Assembly (NCBI GenBank): GCA_011064905.1
Contig: JAAKFW010000075.1
Location: 1 to 7,150, forward strand
DNA: 7,150 nt
Direction of reading: 5' to 3'
DNA from: Candidatus Anoxychlamydiales bacterium
GTDB lineage: Bacteria > Chlamydiota > Chlamydiia > Chlamydiales > SM23-39
A program made the translations under genes and the position numbers. Shown here piece by piece: positions 1 to 5,627 of this stretch. The stretch's first letter is position 1. Each line of letters starts with the position of its first letter. The notes beneath the pieces were generated by a model that was not told where the DNA came from, made no database searches, and saw only the letters and a program-made list of their open reading frames with translations.

Positions 1-137
1 TTCAAATTTCCTCATAGAGAGCAGATTTTTCTTCTTGGGGTAAAAAAGTTTTTTTGAGAGAATTATCCTCTATGAAAATTTAACATCGCAATTGCCTCTA
101 TATGGTTCAAAATATGGATAAAATAAATCGAGCTCAA

Positions 138-181
138 TTTATGAATTCCAAACTATAGAAAATATATTTGGATTTCATAAA
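138..181. repeat. Long imperfect stem-loop (about 18 bp stem, 5-nt loop)
   Basis: The left arm 138-157 and right arm 163-181 are reverse complements, apart from one mismatch (T146 against T173) and one unpaired base (C153). The loop is GAAAA at 158-162. No T-run follows the right arm directly, so it is not a standard intrinsic terminator. It could be the end of a small RNA, a protein-binding palindrome, or a miniature-element remnant. Confidence 0.7.
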
Positions 182-215
182 CACCTTATTATTAGAAGAC
201 TCTAAATCAACTCTT

Positions 216-248
216 GGACAATTTGTAAATTACAATTCCAAATTGTCC
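216..248. repeat. Perfect 10-bp inverted repeat
   Basis: GGACAATTTG at 216-225 pairs perfectly with CAAATTGTCC at 239-248 around a 13-nt spacer. The spacer itself contains an imperfect TTGTAA/TTACAA symmetry. A T6 run comes only 12 nt downstream (261-266), so terminator activity is possible but weak. Function unknown. Confidence 0.65.
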
Positions 249-282
249 CTGATAACACACTTTTTTACCGCCTTTAAATTCA

Positions 283-320
283 GCACCAAATTAACTTTTC
301 TCGATTTGGTGCGGTTTTTT
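283..320 (+). terminator. Rho-independent terminator-like stem-loop
   Basis: GCACCAAAT (283-291) pairs perfectly with ATTTGGTGC (304-312). The stem is followed by GG and a T6 run (315-320), the usual intrinsic terminator layout on the plus strand. It would stop transcription coming from the left of the window and insulate the ATPase gene at 408. Its 32-nt core recurs almost unchanged at 336-367. Confidence 0.6.
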
Positions 321-367
321 AAGCATGAAAATTCCGCCCCAAATTAATTTTTCTTGATTTGGTGCGG
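283..367 (+). repeat. Two direct copies of a 32-nt stem-loop (283-314 and 336-367)
   Basis: The two 32-nt copies differ at only 3 positions by my alignment (third, thirteenth and twentieth bases), so 29 of 32 match, with starts 53 bp apart. Each copy is itself an inverted repeat with CCAAAT and ATTTGG half-sites. The first copy is followed by a T-run. The second lacks it and instead carries a longer stem and overlaps a promoter. This looks like a tandem duplication whose copies have taken different roles. Confidence 0.8.
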
Positions 368-382
368 AAATTCTAGTATTAT
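332..382 (+). promoter_or_regulatory. Promoter of ATPase 1 overlapped by a CCAAAT/ATTTGG palindrome
   Basis: A sigma70-type promoter can be read: -35 TTGATT at 354-359, a 17-bp spacer, and -10 TATTAT at 377-382. This predicts a start near 389, about 19 nt before the ATG at 408. The palindrome has arms 332-344 and 357-369 (12 of 13 pairs, mismatch C338/T363), and its right arm covers most of the -35 box and half the spacer. A protein bound there would be expected to block RNA polymerase. The second ATPase promoter (7080-7126) has a comparable arrangement. Confidence 0.5.
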
Positions 383-407
383 GCATTGCAAAATTTAGAG
401 AAAAAAG

Positions 408-1829
408 ATGAATCAATTTTTGGGCAGAGAAAAAGAACTGATTGGGTTAAAAGAACTTTTAAGAAAAAAAACTTCATCTTTAGTAGTTCTTAGAGGAAGG
501 CGCCGAATCGGCAAGAGCACCCTGGCAGAAGAATTTGCTAAATCATTTCCAAAACACTATACATTTACTGGCTTGCCTCTTTCTAAAAATCCAAATGCTA
601 AAGCTCAATATAAAGAATTTCGCAGACAAATGACGGAGCAGGGAATCCCAAGTTATGATTCAACTGATTGGGGAGATCTTTTCTCTATTTTAGCAAAACA
701 CACACAAAGAGAACAAGTTTTGATTGTCTTAGATGAAATTACTTGGATGGGATCTAAAGATCCAGATTTTTTGGGTAAATTAAAAATTGCTTGGGATCTC
801 TATTTTAAGAAAAACCCTAAATTAATTCTTATACTTTCGGGATCAAACTCAGCCTGGATTGAAAAAAACATTCTCAGTTCTACAGGATTTATGGGACGAG
901 TCTCATATAGGATATTACTAAAAGAATTACCTTTGAGGATATGTAATAAATTTTGGGGAGCAAAAAAAGATCTTGTTTCATCATATGAAAAATTTAAAAT
1001 TCTAGCTCTCACTGGTGGGGTTCCTAGATATTTAGAAGAGGTATTATTAGATATGACAGCAGAGGAAAATATATCTCGTTTAGGTTTTTCAAATTCTGGA
1101 ATTTTGTTTACAGAATTTGATAATATTTTTTCAGATTTATTCAATGGACGACACCAAAAATATCTATCTATTGTGAAATGTTTAGCAAATGGTAGAGCTT
1201 CTTTAAATCAACTTGCAAAAAAACTTAAAAAATTGAAAGGAGGAGATTTATCTTCCTCTCTTAAAGCATTAGAAGAAAGTGGCTTTCTGACTCGCGATCA
1301 TGTTTGGCACATAAAAAATGGACAAGTATCAAAATTAAGTCAATATCGTCTATGTGATAATTATTTACGTTTTTATTTAAAATACATTGAACCTAATAAA
1401 AATAAGATAGAAAATCAAACATTTAAAGGGCTTCCTTCATCTTGGCTTTCAATCATGGGTCTTCAATTTGAAAATCTTGTTTTAAATAATTTAGATAGAA
1501 TTATTTCTCTTTTAAATATTCCAGCAAATGAGATAACAGCCGCGAGTCCTTACTTACAAACTCAGACGAAAAACAGAAAAAAATGTCAAATAGACTTATT
1601 GATTCAAACAAAATTTAATCAACTCTACATTTGTGAAATAAAATTCGCAAAAGATATGCTTGGAAGCGATGTAATAAAAGAAGTACAAAAAAAAATAGAT
1701 CTCTTAGAATATCCCAAAGGATTTTCATGTCGTCCTGTATTAATTCATGTAAATGGTGTAAATGATATCCTTTTAGAAAAAGAATATTTTTCTCATATCA
1801 TCGATTTTAGTGATTTATTACAAGATTAA
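408..1829 (+). CDS. Archaeal-type AAA ATPase with DUF234/PD-(D/E)XK-like C-terminus (ATPase 1)
   Basis: This 473-residue protein is probably cytoplasmic; I see no signal peptide or membrane segment. The N-terminal ATPase_2-type domain has Walker A G30-RRRIGK36-S37, Walker B ending L108-D109-E110, a sensor-like S144-G145-S146, and the family hallmark T202-G-G-V-P. Residues about 250-300 look like a winged helix. The Y-x-L-x-D(317)-x-Y-x-x-F-Y motif marks DUF234. The C-terminus has a nuclease-fold-like signature: E355 in a G-x-x-F-E helix, D396, and E410-I-K412. Its role is unknown. Family members are usually listed only as ATP-binding proteins, and DNA binding or cleavage is inferred from the motifs. 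The start is preceded by an A/G-rich, weak ribosome site, and the next upstream sequence is promoter. It converges on the lipM-like gene and is a paralogue of the gene at 5628-7061. Confidence 0.9.
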   Translation: MNQFLGREKELIGLKELLRKKTSSLVVLRGRRRIGKSTLAEEFAKSFPKHYTFTGLPLSKNPNAKAQYKEFRRQMTEQGIPSYDSTDWGDLFSILAKHTQREQVLIVLDEITWMGSKDPDFLGKLKIAWDLYFKKNPKLILILSGSNSAWIEKNILSSTGFMGRVSYRILLKELPLRICNKFWGAKKDLVSSYEKFKILALTGGVPRYLEEVLLDMTAEENISRLGFSNSGILFTEFDNIFSDLFNGRHQKYLSIVKCLANGRASLNQLAKKLKKLKGGDLSSSLKALEESGFLTRDHVWHIKNGQVSKLSQYRLCDNYLRFYLKYIEPNKNKIENQTFKGLPSSWLSIMGLQFENLVLNNLDRIISLLNIPANEITAASPYLQTQTKNRKKCQIDLLIQTKFNQLYICEIKFAKDMLGSDVIKEVQKKIDLLEYPKGFSCRPVLIHVNGVNDILLEKEYFSHIIDFSDLLQD

Positions 1830-1836
1830 AAATCTT
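1822..1836. terminator. Weak symmetric hairpin between convergent stop codons
   Basis: AAGATT (1822-1827) and AATCTT (1831-1836) form a short stem with a 3-nt A loop that spans most of both facing stop codons. It is AT-only except for one G:C pair and lacks a clear T-run, so it is a poor terminator. No better terminator is visible between the two genes. Confidence 0.2.
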
Positions 1837-2557
1837 AAGAAAATTTACTCTGAAAAGTCTCTCTTAAGTTCTCTTTAACAATTTTTCTTTTCTCTTCGAT
1901 ATTTTTATTATCACTTTTAAAAATAGGATAAGAGCTTTTGAAAATAGCATCTACTATATCCTTTTCAAACAAAACATCTTTTAAATATTCAAAATCCGGT
2001 TCTATAAGACATATACTTGCTTGATGTAGATAACCTGTTTTTTTTCTTCGTTGAGCTGCCCCTGCTATTTTTTTTCCTTTGTATACAACATCGTATTTAG
2101 TGGGTTTTGCCATACAAAAACTATCGAAACTTTTAATTTCATTAAAATGCTCATTTTCTTTTAACCCATAAGATTTTACTTTCTTACCTTCTTCTTTTTT
2201 AACTAAAAACTCTTCTAAAGCTTCTAAAATTAAAGAATTTACAAACTCATAATTTTTTAAAGGATCTAAATAACAATATTTATGCCCTTTAGGCATTAAA
2301 AAAGAAAAAGCTATGTCCCAGATATGAAATACAATTCCCCCACCAGTTGGCCTTTTAGCTAACTTTAATTCTCTTTTTTTTGCTTTGTTCAAATCTATGT
2401 ATTTTTCGATATCTATGAAATACCCATAGGTAACAGAATCTTTTTCCCAATCATAAAAATGAAGTATTGGATCATCTTTTAGATTATCTAAAAGATAGCT
2501 GTCTATTTGCATATTATTTTGAGCAGATTTTTTTTTAGTATCTATAATTTGTAGCAT
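1835..2557 (-). CDS. Lipoate/octanoate transferase-like protein (LipM/LplA family)
   Basis: This 240-residue, single-domain member of the BPL/LplA/LipB cofactor-transferase fold attaches or moves lipoyl/octanoyl groups on lipoyl domains such as those of the E2 and GcvH proteins. The N-terminus has the NM-x-I-D-x-x-L pattern of the family. The acyl-binding motif is K68-R69-P70-T71-G72-G73-G74. The conserved lysine sits in G161-K-K163-I-A-G. C148 lies in F-C-M-A-K-P-T-K-Y-D, where LipM-type octanoyltransferases have their nucleophilic cysteine. There is no C-terminal accessory domain of E. coli LplA type. A good GGGAGAG ribosome site (2562-2568) fixes the start at 2557. It is divergent from clpC, a pairing I recall from Chlamydia (CT285 lplA_1 beside CT286 clpC), where the gene is annotated as lipoate ligase. 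Ligase versus octanoyltransferase cannot be settled here, so no symbol is given. Confidence 0.88.
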   Translation of the reverse strand: MLQIIDTKKKSAQNNMQIDSYLLDNLKDDPILHFYDWEKDSVTYGYFIDIEKYIDLNKAKKRELKLAKRPTGGGIVFHIWDIAFSFLMPKGHKYCYLDPLKNYEFVNSLILEALEEFLVKKEEGKKVKSYGLKENEHFNEIKSFDSFCMAKPTKYDVVYKGKKIAGAAQRRKKTGYLHQASICLIEPDFEYLKDVLFEKDIVDAIFKSSYPIFKSDNKNIEEKRKIVKENLRETFQSKFS

Positions 2558-2601
2558 TTGACTCTCCCATCTAATATAAACTGTTTATTTGCAATAACTT
2601 A

Positions 2602-2631
2602 AAATTTATCACTTCTTTAAATGATAAATTT
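2602..2631. promoter_or_regulatory. Perfect 10-bp inverted repeat, candidate clpC operator
   Basis: The arms 2602-2611 (AAATTTATCA) and 2622-2631 (TGATAAATTT) are perfect reverse complements separated by exactly 10 nt (2612-2621). Equivalent half-site positions are therefore about 20 bp, or two helical turns, apart. The right arm overlaps the first three bases of the clpC -35 box. The geometry resembles the HrcA site CIRCE (9-9-9), but the sequence does not. It does not match the CtsR heptad either. It lies between divergent genes and could act on both. Confidence 0.55.
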
Positions 2632-2657
2632 ACAAAAAAAAAAAATCCAGGTAAAAT
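2629..2657 (+). promoter_or_regulatory. clpC promoter
   Basis: The -35 TTTACA (2629-2634) and -10 TAAAAT (2652-2657) are separated by 17 bp, each one base from consensus. The spacer is A-rich, with 12 consecutive A from 2634. Transcription would begin near 2664, leaving a leader of about 25 nt with a ribosome site AAAAGGG (2675-2681) before the ATG. No equally good promoter was found for the divergent gene: a TATATT at 2573-2578 (minus strand) would put the start inside its own ribosome site. Confidence 0.6.
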
Positions 2658-2688
2658 TAGAAATAGAGCACAAAAAAAGGGTAAATGC

Positions 2689-5199
2689 ATGTTTGATAAA
2701 TTTACTAATAGAGCAAAACAAGTAATAAAGCTTGCAAAAAAAGAATCTCAAAGACTGAACCACAACTACTTAGGTACAGAGCACATCTTACTGGGCCTGC
2801 TTAAATTAGGCCAAGGAATCGCTGTTAACGTACTTAGAAACATGAACCTCAGCTATGATACTATAAGAAGCGAAATCGAGAAAATAGTAGGATTTGGGCC
2901 AGAGTTGCAAAGCTATGCAGATCCGGCACTTACAGCAAAAGTAAAGAAAGTTTTTGAATTCGCAAATGAAGAAGCATCTAACTTAAATCATAACTATGTT
3001 GGGACTGAACATCTTTTGCTCGCTATTTTACGTCAAACAGATGGTGTAGCTGCTCAAGTATTAGAAAACATGGGAGTAGATCTAAAAGAGATCAGAAAAG
3101 AGATCTTAAAAGAATTAGAGACATTTAACTTACAACTTCCTCCAATGGGAAATAGCTCATCTTCTTCTAGCTCACCTAAATCTCAAGATCAAAAAGCTAA
3201 TGATAAAATGCCAGCTTTAAAAACTTATGGCCACGATCTAACTGAACTTGCAAGAGAAGACAAGATGGACCCTGTAATTGGAAGGAAAAAAGAGATTGAA
3301 AGACTTATATTAATTCTATGCAGAAGAAGAAAAAACAACCCTGTTTTAATTGGAGAAGCTGGAGTTGGTAAAACAGCTATTGTTGAAGGCTTAGCTCACG
3401 CTATTATAAACGGCGAAGTACCTGAGAATTTAAGAAACAAAAAATTAATATCTTTAGATTTGACTTTGATGATCGCCGGCACGAAATATAGAGGTCAATT
3501 CGAAGAAAGAATTAAAGCTGTAATGGATGAGATTAAAAGAAACGGAAACGTTCTACTTTTCATCGATGAAATTCATACAATTGTAGGAGCGGGAGCAGCA
3601 GAGGGTGCTATTGATGCATCTAACATTTTAAAACCGATGTTATCTCGAGGAGAGATTCAATGTATAGGAGCTACAACAATTGATGAATACAGAAAATTTA
3701 TTGAAAAAGATGCAGCGCTCGAGAGAAGATTTCAAAAAATTCAAGTAGCGCCACCTTCTACTGAAGAGAGTAAACTTATCTTAGATGGACTTAAAACTAA
3801 ATATGAAGAGCATCATAACTGCACTTATACAGAATCTGCAATCGAAGCAGCTGTTGAGATGTCAGACAGATATATCTCTGGTAGATTCTTGCCTGATAAA
3901 GCTATTGATTTAATGGATGAAGCAGGAGCAAAAGCTAGAATTTCAACAATGCATCAACCTCCTGAAATAGTAAAACATGAAACAGAAATCGAGACCCTTA
4001 GGCTTGCAAAAGAAGAAGCTATAGGAAAACAAGAGTATGAAAAAGCAGCAAAACTAAGAGATTCAGAAAAAAAGCTAAGAGCAACACTTCAAACAATAAA
4101 ATTAGAAAGAGAACAAGCAAAAGAAGAGAACAAAGCAATTGTTGATGATGAAGAGGTAGCTCAAATTGTAGCTAAACAAACTGGCGTTCCACTATCTAGA
4201 CTCACTCAATCAGAGCTGCAAAAAATTATTAATATGGAAAAGATTCTTTTTGAAGATATCGTAGGACAAGAGGATGCTGTTACAAACGTTTGTAAAGCCA
4301 TAAAAAGATCAAGAGCTGATATTAAGGATCCAAATAGACCAATTGGATCATTTTTATTCTTAGGGCCAACAGGTGTTGGAAAAACTCATTTAGCTCGTCT
4401 TTTAGCAATTCACTTATTCGGTGGAGAGGAAGCTCTTATTCAAGTTGATATGTCTGAGTACATGGAAAAATTCTCAGCTTCTAGAATTACAGGATCTCCT
4501 CCTGGATATGTAGGCCATGAAGAAGGAGGACAGCTAACAGAGCAGGTAAGACAAAGACCTTATTGCGTAGTTTTATTTGATGAAGTTGAAAAAGCTCATC
4601 CAGATGTTATGAATTTACTACTTCAAATCATGGAAGAAGGTAAGATCACAGATTCGATGGGAAGAAAAATAGATTTTAAAAACACTATTATCATAATGAC
4701 ATCGAACTTAGGAGCTGATTTAATCAGAAAATCAACAGAAGTTGGTTTTGGAGCTCAAGATAATCTTTTAGATTACAAAACTATCCAAAACAAAATCCAA
4801 GGCGCGGTAAAAAAACACTTCAAACCAGAGTTTTTAAATCGTTTAGATAACTGCATTATTTTTAGAACTTTAGATAAAAAAGCTCTAAAAGATGTCGTAG
4901 ATCTAGAATTTAAAAAACTACAAGATAGATTAAATAAAAAAGGCATCACAATTACTCTAGATGACGCAGCTAAAGCCTTTTTAGTTGAAAAAGGCTATCA
5001 ACCAGAGATGGGAGCTAGACCGCTTAAAAGAACAATTGAGCAATACCTAGAAGATCCTTTGGCTGAAAAACTTTTATTAAATCCTGATAGAAAAGTAAAT
5101 TACTTCGTCTCAGCTGACAAAGATGAGATCACTTTTAAAGAAGAAGATAAAGAAGAAGATAAGGAAAAAGAAAAAGATAAAGAAAAGCAAAAAAAATAG
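2689..5199 (+). CDS. clpC: ATP-dependent Clp protease ATP-binding subunit ClpC
   Basis: ClpC is a hexameric AAA+ unfoldase that feeds proteins to ClpP in the cytoplasm. All expected parts of this 836-residue protein are visible. Two Clp_N repeats lie at about 3-70 and 80-145, each with an L-N-H-N-Y-x-G-T-E-H motif. A linker with seven serines (156-162) follows. NBD1 has Walker A G222-EAGVGK228-T229, Walker B ending I292-D293-E294 and arginines 346-347. The short ClpC-type middle domain with a UVR-like motif is at about 440-467. NBD2 has Walker A G559-PTGVGK565-T566, Walker B ending F630-D631-E632 and sensor-2 motif G775-A-R-P-L-K. The V685-G-F687 tripeptide is the ClpC version of the ClpP-docking loop. 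The last 20 residues are almost all K, E and D. AAAAGGG (2675-2681) supports the start. It is divergent from the lipM-like gene, and no mcsA, mcsB or ctsR is next to it. Confidence 0.98.
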   Translation: MFDKFTNRAKQVIKLAKKESQRLNHNYLGTEHILLGLLKLGQGIAVNVLRNMNLSYDTIRSEIEKIVGFGPELQSYADPALTAKVKKVFEFANEEASNLNHNYVGTEHLLLAILRQTDGVAAQVLENMGVDLKEIRKEILKELETFNLQLPPMGNSSSSSSSPKSQDQKANDKMPALKTYGHDLTELAREDKMDPVIGRKKEIERLILILCRRRKNNPVLIGEAGVGKTAIVEGLAHAIINGEVPENLRNKKLISLDLTLMIAGTKYRGQFEERIKAVMDEIKRNGNVLLFIDEIHTIVGAGAAEGAIDASNILKPMLSRGEIQCIGATTIDEYRKFIEKDAALERRFQKIQVAPPSTEESKLILDGLKTKYEEHHNCTYTESAIEAAVEMSDRYISGRFLPDKAIDLMDEAGAKARISTMHQPPEIVKHETEIETLRLAKEEAIGKQEYEKAAKLRDSEKKLRATLQTIKLEREQAKEENKAIVDDEEVAQIVAKQTGVPLSRLTQSELQKIINMEKILFEDIVGQEDAVTNVCKAIKRSRADIKDPNRPIGSFLFLGPTGVGKTHLARLLAIHLFGGEEALIQVDMSEYMEKFSASRITGSPPGYVGHEEGGQLTEQVRQRPYCVVLFDEVEKAHPDVMNLLLQIMEEGKITDSMGRKIDFKNTIIIMTSNLGADLIRKSTEVGFGAQDNLLDYKTIQNKIQGAVKKHFKPEFLNRLDNCIIFRTLDKKALKDVVDLEFKKLQDRLNKKGITITLDDAAKAFLVEKGYQPEMGARPLKRTIEQYLEDPLAEKLLLNPDRKVNYFVSADKDEITFKEEDKEEDKEKEKDKEKQKK
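5137..5160 (+). repeat. Tandem 12-nt repeat at the 3' end of clpC
   Basis: Two perfect copies of AAAGAAGAAGAT encode K-E-E-D twice (ClpC residues 817-824). They begin a purine-only-like tract that runs to the stop codon and encodes the charged tail. Such tracts can gain or lose units by slippage; here the unit is a multiple of three. Confidence 0.8.
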
Positions 5200-5220
5200 G
5201 CTTTGGATTTAGCCAAAACT

Positions 5221-5250
5221 GCCTCAAAGTAATCTATCTTATTTTGAGGC
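5221..5250. terminator. Stem-loop after clpC, probably bidirectional terminator
   Basis: GCCTCAAA (5221-5228) pairs perfectly with TTTGAGGC (5243-5250) around a 14-nt loop. It begins 21 bp after the clpC stop and is followed by a T-rich but interrupted tract. It also lies directly beyond the minus-strand stop codon at 5251-5253. It could therefore end transcription from both sides. Confidence 0.55.
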
Positions 5251-5400
5251 TTAAAGTTTCTTTTCTAAAGCTTGCCAAAGCACCGGCTTCATAATCAGTT
5301 TCTTGTAATGTTTATTTACAAACACGATACTAAAGAACAAAAAGGAGAATAAAATAGTAAGTAGAACAATACGTATGTCGATAGATGTCCCAGTAAATGA
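5251..5400 (-). pseudogene. Possible 3' remnant of a membrane-protein gene
   Basis: On the minus strand a frame is open from 5400 to a TAA at 5251-5253, with an in-frame stop just upstream (5401-5403). The roughly 49 codons read as a strongly hydrophobic segment (I-V-L-L-T-I-L-F-S-F-L-F-F-S-I-V-F-V) followed by a basic tail ending W-Q-A-L-E-K-K-L. This looks like the last transmembrane helix and cytoplasmic end of a larger protein. The only ATG would give 13 residues, so it cannot be an intact gene. I do not recognise the family. Its position, ending against a stem-loop, supports a decayed gene. However, its 5' part overlaps the opposite-strand antitoxin remnant, so at most one of the two readings holds there. 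Confidence 0.35.
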
Positions 5401-5573
5401 TCATAAAAGGTGTTACAATTAAAGAATTTGTAACAGAGTGTGTTCATGAAAGAATATATCCTGAAAACATTCCGAATAGCACAACTAGAAAAGCTATCGA
5501 AGATATAAGAAAAAAACGCAATCTTAAAAAAGCAAAAAATGTAAATGAACTATTCAAAGATTTAGGTATCTAA
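5354..5573 (+). pseudogene. Decayed DinJ/RelB-type antitoxin gene
   Basis: The 3' part reads as a 58-codon frame from ATG 5397 to TAA 5571-5573. Its protein contains T-I-K-E-F-V near the start, then P-N-S-T-T-R-K-A-I, and ends K-A-K-N-V-N-E-L-F-K-D-L-G-I. That closely follows the C-terminus of E. coli DinJ as I remember it (K-A-K-D-A-D-D-L-F-D-K-L-G-I). The N-terminal DNA-binding part is found just upstream in a different frame: codons from 5354 read V-S-R-T-I-R-M-S-I-D-V-P-V-N-D-H-K-R, preceded by a strong AAAGGAG ribosome site (5341-5347). The expected start codon at 5354 is ATA. About eight or nine residues and the frame are lost near 5400. The downstream ATG 5397 has no ribosome site. I therefore call it a pseudogene, though a truncated toxin-binding peptide is conceivable. 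Confidence 0.65.
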
Positions 5574-5609
5574 CTATTAGAAATCAAAACTAATGCTAAA
5601 TTCAAATGA
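5574..5609 (+). pseudogene. 5' stub of a YafQ/RelE-type toxin gene
   Basis: Immediately after the antitoxin stop, in the same frame, the codons read L-L-E-I-K-T-N-A-K-F-K and then TGA (5607-5609). This resembles the first residues of YafQ-like toxins (M-L-E-I-x-x-T-x-K-F-K-K). No start codon remains. Only 18 bp separate the TGA from the end of the minus-strand ATPase gene at 5628, so the rest of the toxin is missing. Position directly behind a DinJ-like antitoxin is the usual order for this toxin-antitoxin type. The match is short, so the call rests largely on context. Confidence 0.4.
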
Positions 5610-5627
5610 AAGTTTACAAACCGAATT

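Larger units (their letters stand above)
1..407. other. Hairpin-rich region without a convincing gene
   Basis: I see no supportable gene here. An open frame runs into the left edge on the plus strand (1-57, 18 codons, then TGA). A short minus-strand frame ends at 2-4. Either could be the tail of a neighbouring gene, but neither is recognisable. The region is very AT-rich and carries a chain of inverted repeats: an imperfect pair at 4-19/68-81, then 138-181, 216-248, 283-312 and 332-369. The last two are related copies. The stretch ends in the promoter of the ATPase gene that starts at 408. Confidence 0.6.

Noticed and set aside
159..347. 62-codon open frame on the plus strand upstream of ATPase 1
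   Set aside because: It has no ATG and no ribosome site (only a TTG at 168), runs through three hairpins including the terminator-like one, and the translation resembles nothing I know.
283..374. CRISPR-like array
   Set aside because: There are only two copies of the repeat, the interval between them is 21 bp, and no cas-like gene is present. A duplicated hairpin explains it better.
800..1144. 114-codon open frame on the minus strand
   Set aside because: It lies wholly inside ATPase 1, opposite its conserved sensor and TGGVP region, and its translation shows no recognisable motif. It is a shadow of the real gene.
2573..2578. TATATT as the -10 box of the lipM-like gene
   Set aside because: It would place the transcript start inside the gene's own ribosome site, and no -35 sequence sits at the right distance.
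2602..2631. CIRCE (HrcA) or CtsR operator at clpC
   Set aside because: The arms AAATTTATCA/TGATAAATTT share neither the TTAGCACTC/GAGTGCTAA of CIRCE nor the GGTCAAA heptads of CtsR. Only the spacing resembles CIRCE.
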